Made by a program: the position numbers and the translations under genes
Shown here: positions 35,900 to 48,600 of the stretch, piece by piece
Position numbering within the stretch: position 1 is the stretch's first letter
Layout: the number at the start of each line of letters is the position of its first letter
Source of the DNA: Atopsyche davidsoni
Taxonomy: Eukaryota > Arthropoda > Insecta > Trichoptera > Hydrobiosidae
Direction: 5' to 3'
DNA: 64,000 nucleotides
Assembly (NCBI GenBank): GCA_022113835.1
Contig: JAILWY010000019.1
Location: 6,596,001-6,660,000 of the forward strand
Notes under the pieces: generated by a model
What the model was told of the DNA's origin: nothing
The model's input: the letters and a program-made list of their open reading frames with translations, nothing else
Database searches by the model: none

Positions 35900-36087
35900 T
35901 GTCTGGCAGCACCGAGCGTTTCTCGGTTGGCAAGTCCCACTAACGCACACCGCCTCTTTCTCGTTCAAGTTCCCCACTTCCTCCGCGCTCGTGTCTTTCG
36001 CGTCCCGTGCCGTCTCGTCCGCTCCGTACTCGCTTTGTCTCGCTGTTTCGAAGTCTTCAAACAGTGTCTTCAAAAATATTATTAAGA
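35900..36087 (+). promoter_or_regulatory. p23 core promoter and 5' UTR
   Basis: A CpG- and pyrimidine-rich block (CCGCCTCTTTCTCG, CTCCGCGCTCGTGTCTTTCG, CGTCTCGTCCGCTCCG) directly precedes the ATG at 36088 and contrasts with AT-rich flanks, as for a housekeeping promoter. Several frames are open across it, but these are UTR. Confidence 0.55.
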
Positions 36088-39000
36088 ATGTCGACTGAAA
36101 TGTAAGATTTATATTTTTCGTTTAAAATATTTACGCTGATCTCGGGCTCTTCCTTATAAATTGCTAACCATGTATGTTTTTACGTTTAACGTGTTTTCAT
36201 GGCGGCCATTTTACAAGACCTATTGATTAGAATTTTGTAGAAACTATACATTTATAATAATTATTATTGCTAGTTTGTACGAATTTTTTTAAATTAAATT
36301 TCTAGAGATATTATCTTTTAATATTATTCGCTTTTTTTGTAGTAGTTTTAAGTGATAACAAGCGTCTCGCATTTTTTAAAAAATATTATAGTCATGGAGT
36401 CTTGGTGTAATAATCGCACCCGGAAGACGACCTATTCTGTGAAAATATGCAATTTCACTAAAAATATCCAAAACCCGAAAGGTTATTTTAACTTCAATGG
36501 AATATACGCGTACACATGCGAGATAATTCGGTAATGGCTGGCTACCGACTCGCGCCAAATAAACCGGCTTTCGTTCTTTGTACAGCAAATTCAGACTTTG
36601 TATCTCATTTTTTTGAAAATTTACCAAGCGAAGTATTGATATAACAAAATGGTGTTCATTTTTAATTAGGCATTGATAATACGGTAATTGATAAAACTAC
36701 TTATCTTTTTTTGTGGTTTTTGCTTTTACCATTAAAAATGTTTTCTGATTAAAAAAATCTCTTTGTGAATGTATTACATGTGACTTAATTTAATTATATA
36801 AAATTTTCACAATCTTCATAGTTCATCATGTACATTTGTAGTTATTTTTCAATGTCTAGACATTGCAGACTACAAAGCCTTACATACAAAATTACTTGAA
36901 CCTAGTTTTCTTTCATTTTCTTCATACATTTTAGATTTTTTAAAATATTATTTATTAGGTTATTGGGCGTTATGTCGCGTTTTATTTTCTTGAGATTAGT
37001 CTTGAGAGCACCATTAGGTATTTGTAACATCAAAAATTTCATGAAAAATAGCAGGTTAACACCCAAGAACACATCATTTTTTTATTTAACTTATAACTTG
37101 TGGTGAGATTGGTTATATATTTCTATTAATTTGCTATACTAATAATTAAGATAATTTTAGAATCATGCCGAATCAAAATTTCGTTAATATATTTTTTTTT
37201 AATGTTAAGAAATTCGGTGCCATTGCTGCGGTTAACATGTTTGCAGTTTTGTATTGACTGGTCCTGAAGCATTCTGTCCCTGTGCCTGGTCTATGAATTT
37301 AATTATCACACTGGAACACTTAACGGCACTCATACATAGCCTAAGTCCAGTGTCGCATTGCAATTCAGATTGTCCGGAAATCGTTCGGTCCAAACAGAAA
37401 GTGAGAACTTTACCAGTCTCGGTACTCTTAGTCAATAAAATAAATCATAGCTTTTATCAGTATGTGGGTTTATTTAAAAATGTACAGCTCTGTAGCTAAG
37501 TTCAAAGTATCAACTGGTAAATATGAATCGTAATGCATTTACATTAATGGTTCTTAATGATTGTAAGAGAAAGTGTTATTAACACCCATTTGGGATTCCA
37601 TAAAAATTTCTACCTGAGTCCATTTCTTTTTATATGCAAATCTTATCAGTATTTAATCAGTATTTAATCAGTATAAAATGTAGCATTAATCATTATCATG
37701 GCGAATAGTCAGATTTCTGTTGAATTAAACAAGTTTATCAATAATTATGATAGAATTCCTCGATAAAATGAAGCTTATTGATTTGAAGAAATGCCTATGC
37801 TTTATTTTTATGCTGCAACTCAGTGCTCTTTTATACTTAACATGATTATTTTTTCATTCCAGTGCTACCCATCCGCCTGTGCTGTGGGCTCAAAGGGATG
37901 ATATCATATTTCTGACCTTTGATGTCGAATGCAAAGATCCTGAAATTAGGTAAAAGATTCATTTGATCGCCTGCGTTTTCACCCATACACCTGAACTTGG
38001 TGCAGATATCTTGCACACATGTTCACATCTTATCTTGTTTGCACACCCTCGAGGAGCCTGCTCTCTGATCAGATCAAATAAGGCTGCCCGAGACAGATAG
38101 TAAAGTGCTGTAAATTCATTACTTTATGATTTTTGTCACTTATGTTGACATCCTTATTTGATTGTATTTTCTGCATTTTTATTTGCTCACGAGTTTACTT
38201 TTATGTCTATGTAATATATTTAAAGTCATAATTGCTGTACATTGTAACTTCTAAAGTTTGTATGACATTGTAATGACCAATTTTGTATGAAATTTTTGAA
38301 CCAGTGTTACATTTTGATATGTCTGTCTGATCAGTGACTCCTACCCTGATCCAGCATGCTTACCATAATGGAAGTGACAAATGTAATTTTTAATATAAAG
38401 ATTGAATCTTTTTGGTTCGCAATCTGACATGTTTTGAATGAATTAATTCTAAATACACAAATCTGTTTCACAATTCCAACGGCATTTGGATTTAATTATA
38501 TGTAAAATATACTCCAATTCCTAATACGGGCTCACCCGATCCGGTGCTTGTTAAAATAGATTTTGTAAGGAAACCGTGTTTTTGAAACGAGCCGCATGCA
38601 AATAATATCGCTGAGGTTTGCTGCGGAATCATTTACATTTTTGAAATGCAGGATGTCTCCACTTGCCAAGCATATAACATTGTAATTTATATAGTTTGAT
38701 TGCGGCTTCGCTAACTAAAATAACCAAATAAGGTTGTTTATTTTAGAATCTCAGATCAAAGCTGAGCTCAAGAATTATGTAAACAATTCCTCCGGCTCGA
38801 TTTTGACTGTAACTGGTTGGCTTGAGATTCAATGTTGGTAATTTGCAGATTATGCTTAACTGTGGGTATACATTGAAATGGTGCGCGCGGATGTTACAAT
38901 TTGTAAACTATATGTAACTTATAATGTTCTTTATAAGTGCTGCGATTTGTAATATATCAGTGTAGAATTTTCATAAATTTCATAAGCAATTTCTAAATAG

Positions 39001-40413
39001 ATGTGGTTAGATATATGAAGTGTTTATTTGCTGACAAACTTACAACTTGGCGCTTTCTAATTATTTGTTGCCTCATGACGCAGAAAGCTAAAGTGTGTGA
39101 TCTTCCTTAAAATACTAGGATTGAGAAGCAATCGGTCTACTTCAAGGGGATCGGGGGGCCAGATAAGAAGCTCTTCGAAGTAACCATTGACCTCTACGCT
39201 GACATTGTGCCCGAGGAGAGCACCACCAATAACAAAGTCAGATGCATACAGACCATTCTTTCTAAGGTTGGACTTACTCTATGCTTTCACGTGTAATGTA
39301 AAACCATATTCAAATAATTTTACACTATTGCTATCCAGATTATTACATGTCGTGTATTTTCGCAGGAAAATAAGAAAGCCCCCTACTGGGCTGCACTCAC
39401 TAAAGACAAAAAGAAAATGCATTGGCTAAAGGTTGACTTCAGTAAAATGCAAGATGAAAATGAAAGCGGAGATGAAATAGGTAAGTGCTGGAATTCATAT
39501 TTGCATTAAAATGTGTCCAGTGAAGTCTGCACTTTTCTTGTTCATGATGTCTTCATTTGTTTTTAGGAGGGGGTAAAAATATGTGTAATCTCGAAGATAT
39601 GATGCGGAATATGGGCGGACTTGGTGGTAAGATGTCCTCGTTTGTTATATTCTTGTTCTTATTATTTTTACTTGAGTAATGAGACGAGTTTTTGTTAGTA
39701 TAATCACTATCCAATCTCTTAATGCATTCAAATGTGATTATTAGTATAATCCATATCTTCTTTTTAATTGCTTGGGGTCATCAGAGCCATTGTAAAACCA
39801 GGTCTGCCTAATCTTTTGTTTTAATTTGCTCACCGTGTGATTTTTTTTGAATTAACACTTATACAATCTTTATTCGATAAGAAGGGTCAAAATATATGTA
39901 ATATCTAACTTACAGTTGCATATCAACAGTTTTATTTTAATTTCGTTTGCACGACTTTAATTACCAGAATTTTGATAATTTTGTTGCTGGTTCGCTATCA
40001 TATGTATTATCGTAGATTGCATTTTTGTTAGTACAATGTCAAATTGTAGTTGACATGGTCGAACAATCGATTTGGAAAGATTCTGCGAGGAGCCAGGAAT
40101 GTGGAATGGACAGTCTTAATTTGCCAGTTATTTATATTTTAAATACTATTTATACTTTTAGACTCAATATTTATTTTTCATCAAAATGCTTACTTAACTT
40201 ATAACTTACTAGGAAATACTAATACAGACTGAGAACAGTGGAGTCAGAGCCACTGGATACTAAAAAAAGTGCAGTTTTATTACTTAGCATAGTTACATGA
40301 AGTTGATCTGCCATAACTAATTTTATTGTAATATTTCAGATATGGCTGATAAACCATCCTTTGATGACCTAGGCACGGACTCAGATGATGAAGATCTTCC
40401 AGATTTGGAATAA
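36088..40413 (+). CDS. p23: p23 Hsp90 co-chaperone (6 exons)
   Basis: Exons: 36088-36101, 37863-37949, 39119-39266, 39366-39480, 39567-39626, 40340-40413. All splice sites are GT-AG and phases agree, giving 165 residues. The CS domain runs from about residue 5 to 100: HPPVLWAQRDDIIFLTFDV, a VYFKGIGG strand pair and YWAALTKDKKKMHWLKVDF. It is followed by the acidic tail with MMRNMGG and an end of DSDDEDLPDLE, close to the conserved PDLE ending of PTGES3/p23. It binds the ATP-bound Hsp90 dimer in the cytosol and nucleus and stabilises client complexes. Length equals the family norm of about 160. The first exon carries only four full codons (MSTE), and intron 1 is 1.76 kb. Confidence 0.96.
36102..39118 (+). 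other. p23 introns 1 and 2
   Basis: Contain no additional gene that I can support. Short open frames at 36352 and 37254 lack motifs. Confidence 0.45.
36199..36213. promoter_or_regulatory. YY1/Pho-like site in p23 intron 1
   Basis: ATGGCGGCCATTTT, about 100 bp after the start codon, contains the GCCAT core and the GGCGGCCATTTT context of YY1/Pleiohomeotic sites, which are common just downstream of housekeeping promoters. Sequence match only. Confidence 0.35.
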
Positions 40414-41446
40414 AAGTAGCTCGGCAATCTATATTCAGCCGTTCTGAGAATTAAAAAAAATCAGCGATATGTATTTTTACTCAATAACATGCCATTTTGG
40501 CATAAATTGTAATGTTGTATGGAGCGGCGTGCGACTGCATACAGTTCGCATCAATGGTCTAGCCTGTGCTGTGATAGTGTTGTAAAGTCGCATGGTATGG
40601 TTCAAGGCTCGGTAAGATGGTGAAAATAGATCCCTCCCGGCAACGATTTAGTTTCATATGATCACACTACCATGCATGTCCATGACAACCTAAACCAGAC
40701 ATTGGCGAGGTTCACGGTGTGTACTTGTCAAGTAGGACCTCTATTTTAATATTGTACCTAAGTCAGTGCTACCTTCTGTCTGTAAGCCCCGAACTATTTT
40801 AACAATCTTATTTTACCGAAAGACTAACAAATCAATTTTACACTCATACGATGCCTACTTTACCTTTGTCAGTGGGCGCTGGCTTGGGTAGCACTGCCTT
40901 ATATTACATACAATTGAAAATACCATTTTTGTATAAGAATTTTGTACTTCAAAATACTATTTAGGTTTTCAATTATTATAGAATGTAAATTATGCAGCAG
41001 TCTCTGGTAATATGTGATTTAATACTAAGTTCATGTCGCATTCAACACTATTTCAAAAAGAGGCCTTGATGGATCGTCTAGTTGTAGCAGTATTGCGAAT
41101 TATTAATTTTATACCAAATCTTGACTAGTTGTATTGGTTTCAAATAAGTAATAATGAATTGTATTTTATCTAGAACACCATATATTTTTTACGTATCGCT
41201 TAGAATTGAATATACAGCAATATAATATTTGTGATTCTGGTACAGAGTTAATGTCATAAATACATCAAAACGAGGCCTTCAAGAATACTAAAGTTCAAGC
41301 AATATTGAAAATTATAATTTTATAATGAATAATTGCTAGTTTTACTCTCAAATAAGTAATAATATTGTTTAATCAAATGGCAGCATGTAACATTTTTACT
41401 TATTGCATAGAAATCATGTCTTTGCAAACAACCTATTCAATAAAAA
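40414..41446 (+). other. p23 3' UTR
   Basis: Extends from the stop to at least the AATAAA at 41440-41445. Two diverged copies of one segment lie inside it (41060-41175 and 41268-41365): both have GAGGCCTT, then AAT.ATTAATTTTATA or AATTATAATTTTATA, and CAAATAAGTAATAAT. Confidence 0.55.
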
Positions 41447-43485
41447 ACTTGTGATTTATCCATGACTTTTTATTTTGTTGTAGTTTTTATTACCTTTCCG
41501 AACACCCGATAGGATGATTTCCTCGTCTTTTTTAATTATTGTGTAAAACCTAAACTCAGTTACACCAGCTTGGCTACACTTGAAATTTGCATTAAATAAG
41601 TTTGATGAAACACTTCACTAACTTCGGAAATTAATGGGAATAATGGACGTCAGGTGTCCATTATCATATATTATACAAACAATAGCTAGTTCTAATTCAA
41701 TTTACGTTCATACAATATGCAACCTCATCGCAAGCAACAAAAGAGGTGAGTTGGCAAAAGTGAGGTGAAGTGTTGCGGCATAGCCCAAAAAAGAAAATTA
41801 TATTAATGTATGTGGAATCCATTTTGGTAAAACAAAATGATGCAAATATTATGGATTAGATTTTTTCAATTATCTATTCATTGTCCTAATATTTAGCAAA
41901 AGTCTTATAATATGAATAATCAAAGATATATGAAGTAATAATTAGGCTTTTTAAATATTTTATAAATCAACTGTCTGACAGAAGCGGTTCTGAAATTTTG
42001 ACTAAACATGAATATAATAAATTATTTTTTTATTCGGTTCCTGCACGTTTTTACGATTCTACATTTGCTTGCTTCTGTCGCCCGAGTTGGTGCGAGTATG
42101 ATGGGGTATGGGAGAGACAAATTAAATTCATATATTCCAAAATATTTTTTATTATAATTATTAAACATACAATAAAATAAGCACAAAATGCATTCAGATT
42201 GAAGTAGTCTCATAGGTGTAGTTCTTTTATTATAATTTATAAAAATAATGATATTCGATAAACAAGTTGTAAAGTGGTAATATTAGAGAAGGGTGATCTT
42301 GTTCATATAATTAATCTAAATGAACTTTTATTTTTGTTGTAAAGTAAGCTTCTTATTTGAAGTAATAAAACCAATGAACCTTTGACTTTAAGAAAAACAC
42401 GAGACTTCTATCTTGAATGCGTTGACATAAAAAAGACAAAATTTCAACATAATGTCAGTCTGTTGTCTAAATTATAAGCGGATACTATATTTCTACTATC
42501 AAAAACTTCTAAAATGACAATAAATTACATCTAAATGGCTACAAATTCTTATCGCGTCGATAGATATAAGCGTGGATTTTGAGTGTATCAGTCAACACTT
42601 TATTATAAAAATTAAAAACTAACTTCAAACAAGGCTGACTTCTGTCTTCAGAAGTGAGACACAAGAAAATACTCTGCTCGAGTTATTTTATGCACGCTGC
42701 TGGTGCTTAACTTAAAAAAGCAATCTGTTACAAATGAACAAACACGGCTGAAAGTATCTATTGTAAATGCAATCAATTATGACAAAACCAAACATCTACG
42801 TCACTGTCTAATAAAGCTATGAATGTTCCACTGCTGCTTGAAAACCTCAACAGCTCTGAACTATATAAACTGAAAACTAAACTATGCAAACAATATTATT
42901 CTATCCGTTAAGGTTTGATTGATTGTAGTATCAGAAACGGATATAATGCCAAAACTGTTTGTCGAGTACTTGTACAAGTGGAAAAGTATAAACGTTTGCT
43001 TTTATACTCAAGGTTACAAAGTGCAGGATGCATTTCCTGTGGTGGATTATAAAGATTAACCGACGTTATCTGACCGCAGCCTAATACTTCTTCCTATCTC
43101 ATTCCACATTTTGAAGAGAGAAGTTCTCCTTCTAGTAAAAATAAAAAATCTTACGAATAGCAATATTTGGGATTTTCATTAAAATAACATTAGATGTTAT
43201 AATCATACAACAATCACTTACGTGACACATTAGATGAATACATATGTAAGATCACATTGAGAATTTGATTTTGATTTTGATTGTAAAAATTTTGTAATAT
43301 ATTATTTTAATTTCGTTTTATGATTACAAGATCATTATTCGTAAAATATATCACAATCAGCAGAGTAAATAAAGATAACTTATCGAATAATAGTAACATA
43401 CATCACTTAATGGTAATTTTAAAAAATATGATTTGGATGAATGTAATCTCTCAATATGAGGATTATGTTAGGTTGTCGAAGGGCC
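41447..43485. other. Convergent intergenic region, includes aminopeptidase 3' UTR
   Basis: p23 and the aminopeptidase-like gene converge here. On the minus strand an AATAAAG near 42600 and others farther on could end the aminopeptidase transcript. No further gene seen. Confidence 0.45.
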
Positions 43486-45582
43486 CTATTCTCTCCTCAC
43501 GTAAGTATCAATGAAGTACTGTATGATGCCCATAACGTATAAGTAATTATTTTTCATCCAGAAAACATTATTCTCCGCTGTCTCTACTGCTTGATTAAGT
43601 GCTACGCTCTCTTTTTTGGTTGTATTCTTGATATCTGCCACTAGCGCTTTCAACTGAAAAAAATACTCAATGTGATTATTTTTATAAAAATTTTCCTGCA
43701 TGAGCATAACATTAAATACACAGCAATAAGTATTTAATTCCAAAAAGTGCCTTTTTAATTTATAGAACTGAATATTTGATTAAGTGTGCATACTTATTGT
43801 CATCTAGGTCAACAAATTAAACATTAAGATCTAATAATTATAAAATAATAACATTAGAAATTTAAATCATTACCTCGTTAACGTCGTGGGGAGTGTTGAT
43901 GTATCCCACGATTCCATGCACCATTTCGTAGATAGAAGATGTTTTGTCGTAACTAAAAATAATGTAAATATTAAACACTGTGATGGTATTTAATAGTCAT
44001 CTCTATAATACTATGTAATAATAACTTACTAATTCAAAAGTATCTTCCACTGCTCTCTTATAAAGCTGACGGCAATCCTATGGCCTAAGATGTTGTTCGC
44101 TACAGAGTTGAATAGTTCAATACTGTCTTCTTTCACAATTTTTTCAGCACCTGGATTCATTGAGATATAGCTAAGAGCTCTGAAAAAACATACTTCATTA
44201 GTAAAAGTTAATAATTCATAATAATAATTTTGTTATATTGCAATCCAATCTTATTGTATATAAATAATAAAAATAGCACTAGTGTGTTTGAAACCAAATG
44301 GATATAATAAATTAACCTACCGAGTAAGAAGCCAAGGTTCTGATGCGCATCCTAACGCGTTGGCCAGCCATTTTTGTTCCTTACTTGGTGTATACCCTGG
44401 CTGAGTCATTTTTTGATACTTATTATATGCGAATTCCCATTCATCTTTTCCACCAGATTTGATTGCGGTACAGTAGACAACTGACCTCACATAATTTGGT
44501 ATACTGAAAAAAAATACATGCAATATAACAAATCCAAAACTAGTATATTCGAGACAAAACATATTGACGTGTTGATGGTTCAAAATAAAATAAAGCCACA
44601 AATAAGATTGAAAATACTCACAGATTTATTTCATTAGCATTCGTCATCCACTCTCTGAATAACCTGACTGAGTTTTTAACACAATGCTTGTGACGGAAAG
44701 AGCAAGCAAGTTCTAGTATGTTCTGTATGTGTTCTTCCGGAGAGTTTATCTTTTCAAATGACCAGTCAAGCTCTCCGCCCACCAAGCTGACGTAGACATC
44801 GTCCAATATCAAAGCCACAAATATCTGTAATTATTAAATATTTATTGAAAAAATCTTTCACCAAAACAAAACGACGATACTATTTATTATACATACATTG
44901 ATACTATAGTTGCACATAAGCGAGGCAAATAATAAAATAACATATTGAAAAATTAATTAGCGCAAAGCGAAACTAAAACATCCCCCTTACTTGCTATAAC
45001 TGGGAGAAATATATACCCAAGCAATACACAAGAAATTAAATCAGAACGGGAATGCTTGAATATGGATATTAGAAAATAATAAAATGAGATATTTCCTAAA
45101 ACAACATAGCCTGGATTGATCGTGAAAGATACAGTATTGTTGGTTATTCTATTTTTCAGTAGAAAATTTCTCTCGATAAAAAGTGATTTATATTACTGAG
45201 AGATTTAATCGTGGCAAACTTTATACTGTAGCTTTCAGAAACAGATATTGAAACTAACAACAAATAGATATCTTAACTATGAAATTATTAATTAAAAAAG
45301 ACATTGACATTTCTATTGTATATTTCGCAGCCACAAATAAGCAGCAATGGTTTCATGTAACCTGCCAACTACTGCAGGCTCATAAAATTCCAAAACATCT
45401 AAATTTATGACATTACGCCTGCGGGTCTCTAGCTTCATATATGCTTTAAAATCTGTAGATCAATACACTACTTAATAATTGTATTTTATTGCTGAAATAC
45501 TCACTGTCAATACAAACTTAAACTTGGAAAAGAAGTTTTCATTTGTACCCCTAGTAAATATAAATGATAAATGATAAAATAC

Positions 45583-45617
<35 letters not shown>

Positions 45618-48600
45618 ATCAACAGATTTTTTAAATTATTACATTTTGATTTCAAAGTAGTCAAGTTTGGTAATAAATAGAATGCCAAGAGCAGATTTTT
45701 CACTCTGTGCATGTGTTGAATTTTAAAATTTAAAACAGGCTGCTCGCTGCAACGGAAGAAGTCTTACGAAACTTGTTATGGTTGGCAGGGAGCCAGGAAA
45801 GAAAGAGAGAGGTCTAAGAGGCGGAGTGGGTAGGTCTAAGAAGTAACAGGTGACAGTTCACTCCATCCATGAACAGGGGAAAGAAAGACGAATCTAAAAA
45901 CTCTTGACGAAGACAACTGACAAGTCCCATTAACACGTTCACTGTATCATTTAGGTGGACATTTAATTGTTTATTTATCCATTTTGCAGTAATTTATCCG
46001 TTAGGGTCTATCATATATGCTGAATCCAACAGTCAAAATGCCAAGTTGTAAGCATATTTATTTATATTAATAATATAAAGTGTGATATTTTCACATCTGG
46101 CAGTCACTGTGCACAATTTGGAGTTTTGAAGATGCCGTGTTCGGCGAAAGAGCTCTCGCTACAAGTGAAATAAACGTAGTCTCCAAAACCACTAGGTTTT
46201 ATTTTATTATAATGACTGTTTTTTGTTGAATTGAATTGATTAGTTATTGTGAATGATTGAAATGTAAAATTATTAGTAGAACAATTTATATTTTTTATGA
46301 AATAATGATGATAATTCGCTGCGGGAAAAAAATCGAAGTTTACCTGAAGATCACCATAGACTGGCATATTTACGAGAGATTTTCGCAGGTAGTGTAACGA
46401 CGTAGATGCAGCTTTCCATGGTAAGTATTCACGTTCAGATATAAGTCGACTTGTAATATCGACGGCAATGTCATACTAAAAAAAGATTTATTATTTATAT
46501 TTCAATGTGTAATGTCAGGCAGACAACTGAAAATAAATGAAATTTTTCTTTTCCTAAGATTTATTTAAGCATTTTATAGTAGTTTTATCAATTTTTTTCA
46601 AAATATAATATTTAAAAATGAAATTCATTATCGTTGAAGCCCAATAATTTGAGTTATTATTGTAAGTGGTACCTTAAGTTTCCCGGCGCGGGCTAGCTTG
46701 GCAGAGTCTCCAATGATCTGGGTTTTGATCGGCGTGGTCAAATTCGAGTAGCCATTTGCTAAATTAAACCAACTTCTCTCATCATAATTGACTAAACAAA
46801 ATGCTGAAATTTCAATAAGTATTACTAACGATCTGGTCTAAGAGAAATGGATGAATTGTTAAATTACTTGAAATCCATTGAATTACCTGTTTTTTTGACA
46901 TTGGCCACTACCCAATTGTCATTCCTTTGCAAGCCATTGATGGAAGTTGTTTCGTTGACAAATTTATGAAAATCATCAGAGTCATATTGCATTCGATATG
47001 ACAAAGGAATCCACCAGTTTTCTTTGGGATTGTTATCTCCGTCGCCTAGTAGAAACCGTTTCTATAAATCCAAAAAGATTATTTGAGAATGTGTTCAATC
47101 TACAGAAATTGCAAATGTACAAATTTTTTTACCTATCGTGAATGGAATATGTAAGCCATGAATAAATGATTACAACAAGTGAACCACACATCATGAAAAC
47201 AATTGTCTTATACTTGACTCAAGACATCAGTGATAAATAAATTAGGAAATTTTAATTAAATAATTATAAATAATTTTTTTAAAATATGAGTTCTTTTATG
47301 TAAATGTTTATAAATTAAAAATGTTTTCAAAAATCTCCTTTGAAATAATATCGAGTGAAACTAAATATGGTGGGTTTACAAGTTTGCTAACGATATTATA
47401 TTACCTCGATAATGGGAGCTAATCCGCTATCAAAATCTCTTATAAAGGCTACGATGGGATATCCCGCTTGAAGCGTCCATGAATCTACCATTCTTTTGAT
47501 ATTGCCTTTTATTTTATAAGGAAATGTAGTCTCTGAACTGCGTTCGGTAAGTTGGTCCCAAAAATCTTCTTGAACAGTGTTTTTGTGTGAAAATTTATTC
47601 AAATATCCAGTCACTCCCTCTTTGAACGTTTTCTCACTGATAAAATTGACTAGCATTCTTAAGATAAAAGCACCTGGAATAAATATTTAATCAAGATAAA
47701 TTTCATTCATGCAGTTGCATATTCACTAACAAGAACAATTCTTATTGTAAATATAAAAATATGTTAACTTTCCAAAAAATTTTTACGAAAAATATGAATT
47801 TACATGATACTGAAAAAAGAATTGACAAATTTTAAAAACCCGATGATTTCATGATAATTTCACATCACAGTTTGTAAACTTACCTTTTAAACGCAAACTG
47901 CTATCCACAATTTCTTCAGTACGATCAATAATAATATTTGCAAACGAAGGTGAGGAAGTCAAAACATCATTTTCATATGCATGTTCCATGTCTTTGTACA
48001 CAAAGTCATCCAGCACTCGCCATTCAGGATAGACCTAGATTAGGAAATTAAATGATAGTTAATGCAAAGCAGCAATCAAAATAACTAATTAAACATATAC
48101 ACATATAAAATTCTCACATTGTTGATGGCCAGGTATTTTAAATACGTCGTTATACTTTCATGAAGCCAGAATTCATTCCAGGACTTATGGGTGACGAGGC
48201 CTCCGAACCATTGAGATGCTATTTGCTTTGCCATGATCAGAGCTACATCTTTTTTTTCTTGTATTGTACTGTTGTCATTCACAAATACATTGCTTTCTCT
48301 ATTGGTATATAAAATAAACATAAAAGTTTACAATGTAATTAAATCGAAATAAAGATTTTTAAATTTTGTATGTTTTGAAGATGAAATAAATCTTTTCAAT
48401 GATTTTCGGATTTATTGGGTGTTTTTTGTCTTTTGACGTTTCGGTACTGGTTTAGGAATCCGATAGATCCCCAAAAATTCCCAAAATCATCGAATTACAA
48501 AGGTTGACAAAACCTTTGTACGCATTTAATGATATTAGCCTACCCTATTTTAATAAGACCCCAACTATTCTTGGTCTGCTGTTCATATTCAGGCACAGCT

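Larger units (their letters stand above)
44825..46343 (-). other. Large aminopeptidase-like intron with repeats
   Basis: The longest intron of the gene (1.5 kb; the rest are mostly 70-520 bp). It contains the TA microsatellite at 45580-45617 and a transposon-like terminus at 46168-46208. No exon-like segment is needed inside, because the flanking exons join in phase. Confidence 0.6.

Noticed and set aside
35865..36098. Open frames just upstream of p23
   Set aside because: They lie in the CpG- and pyrimidine-rich promoter and 5' UTR, and the p23 start with its splice phase is clear at 36088.
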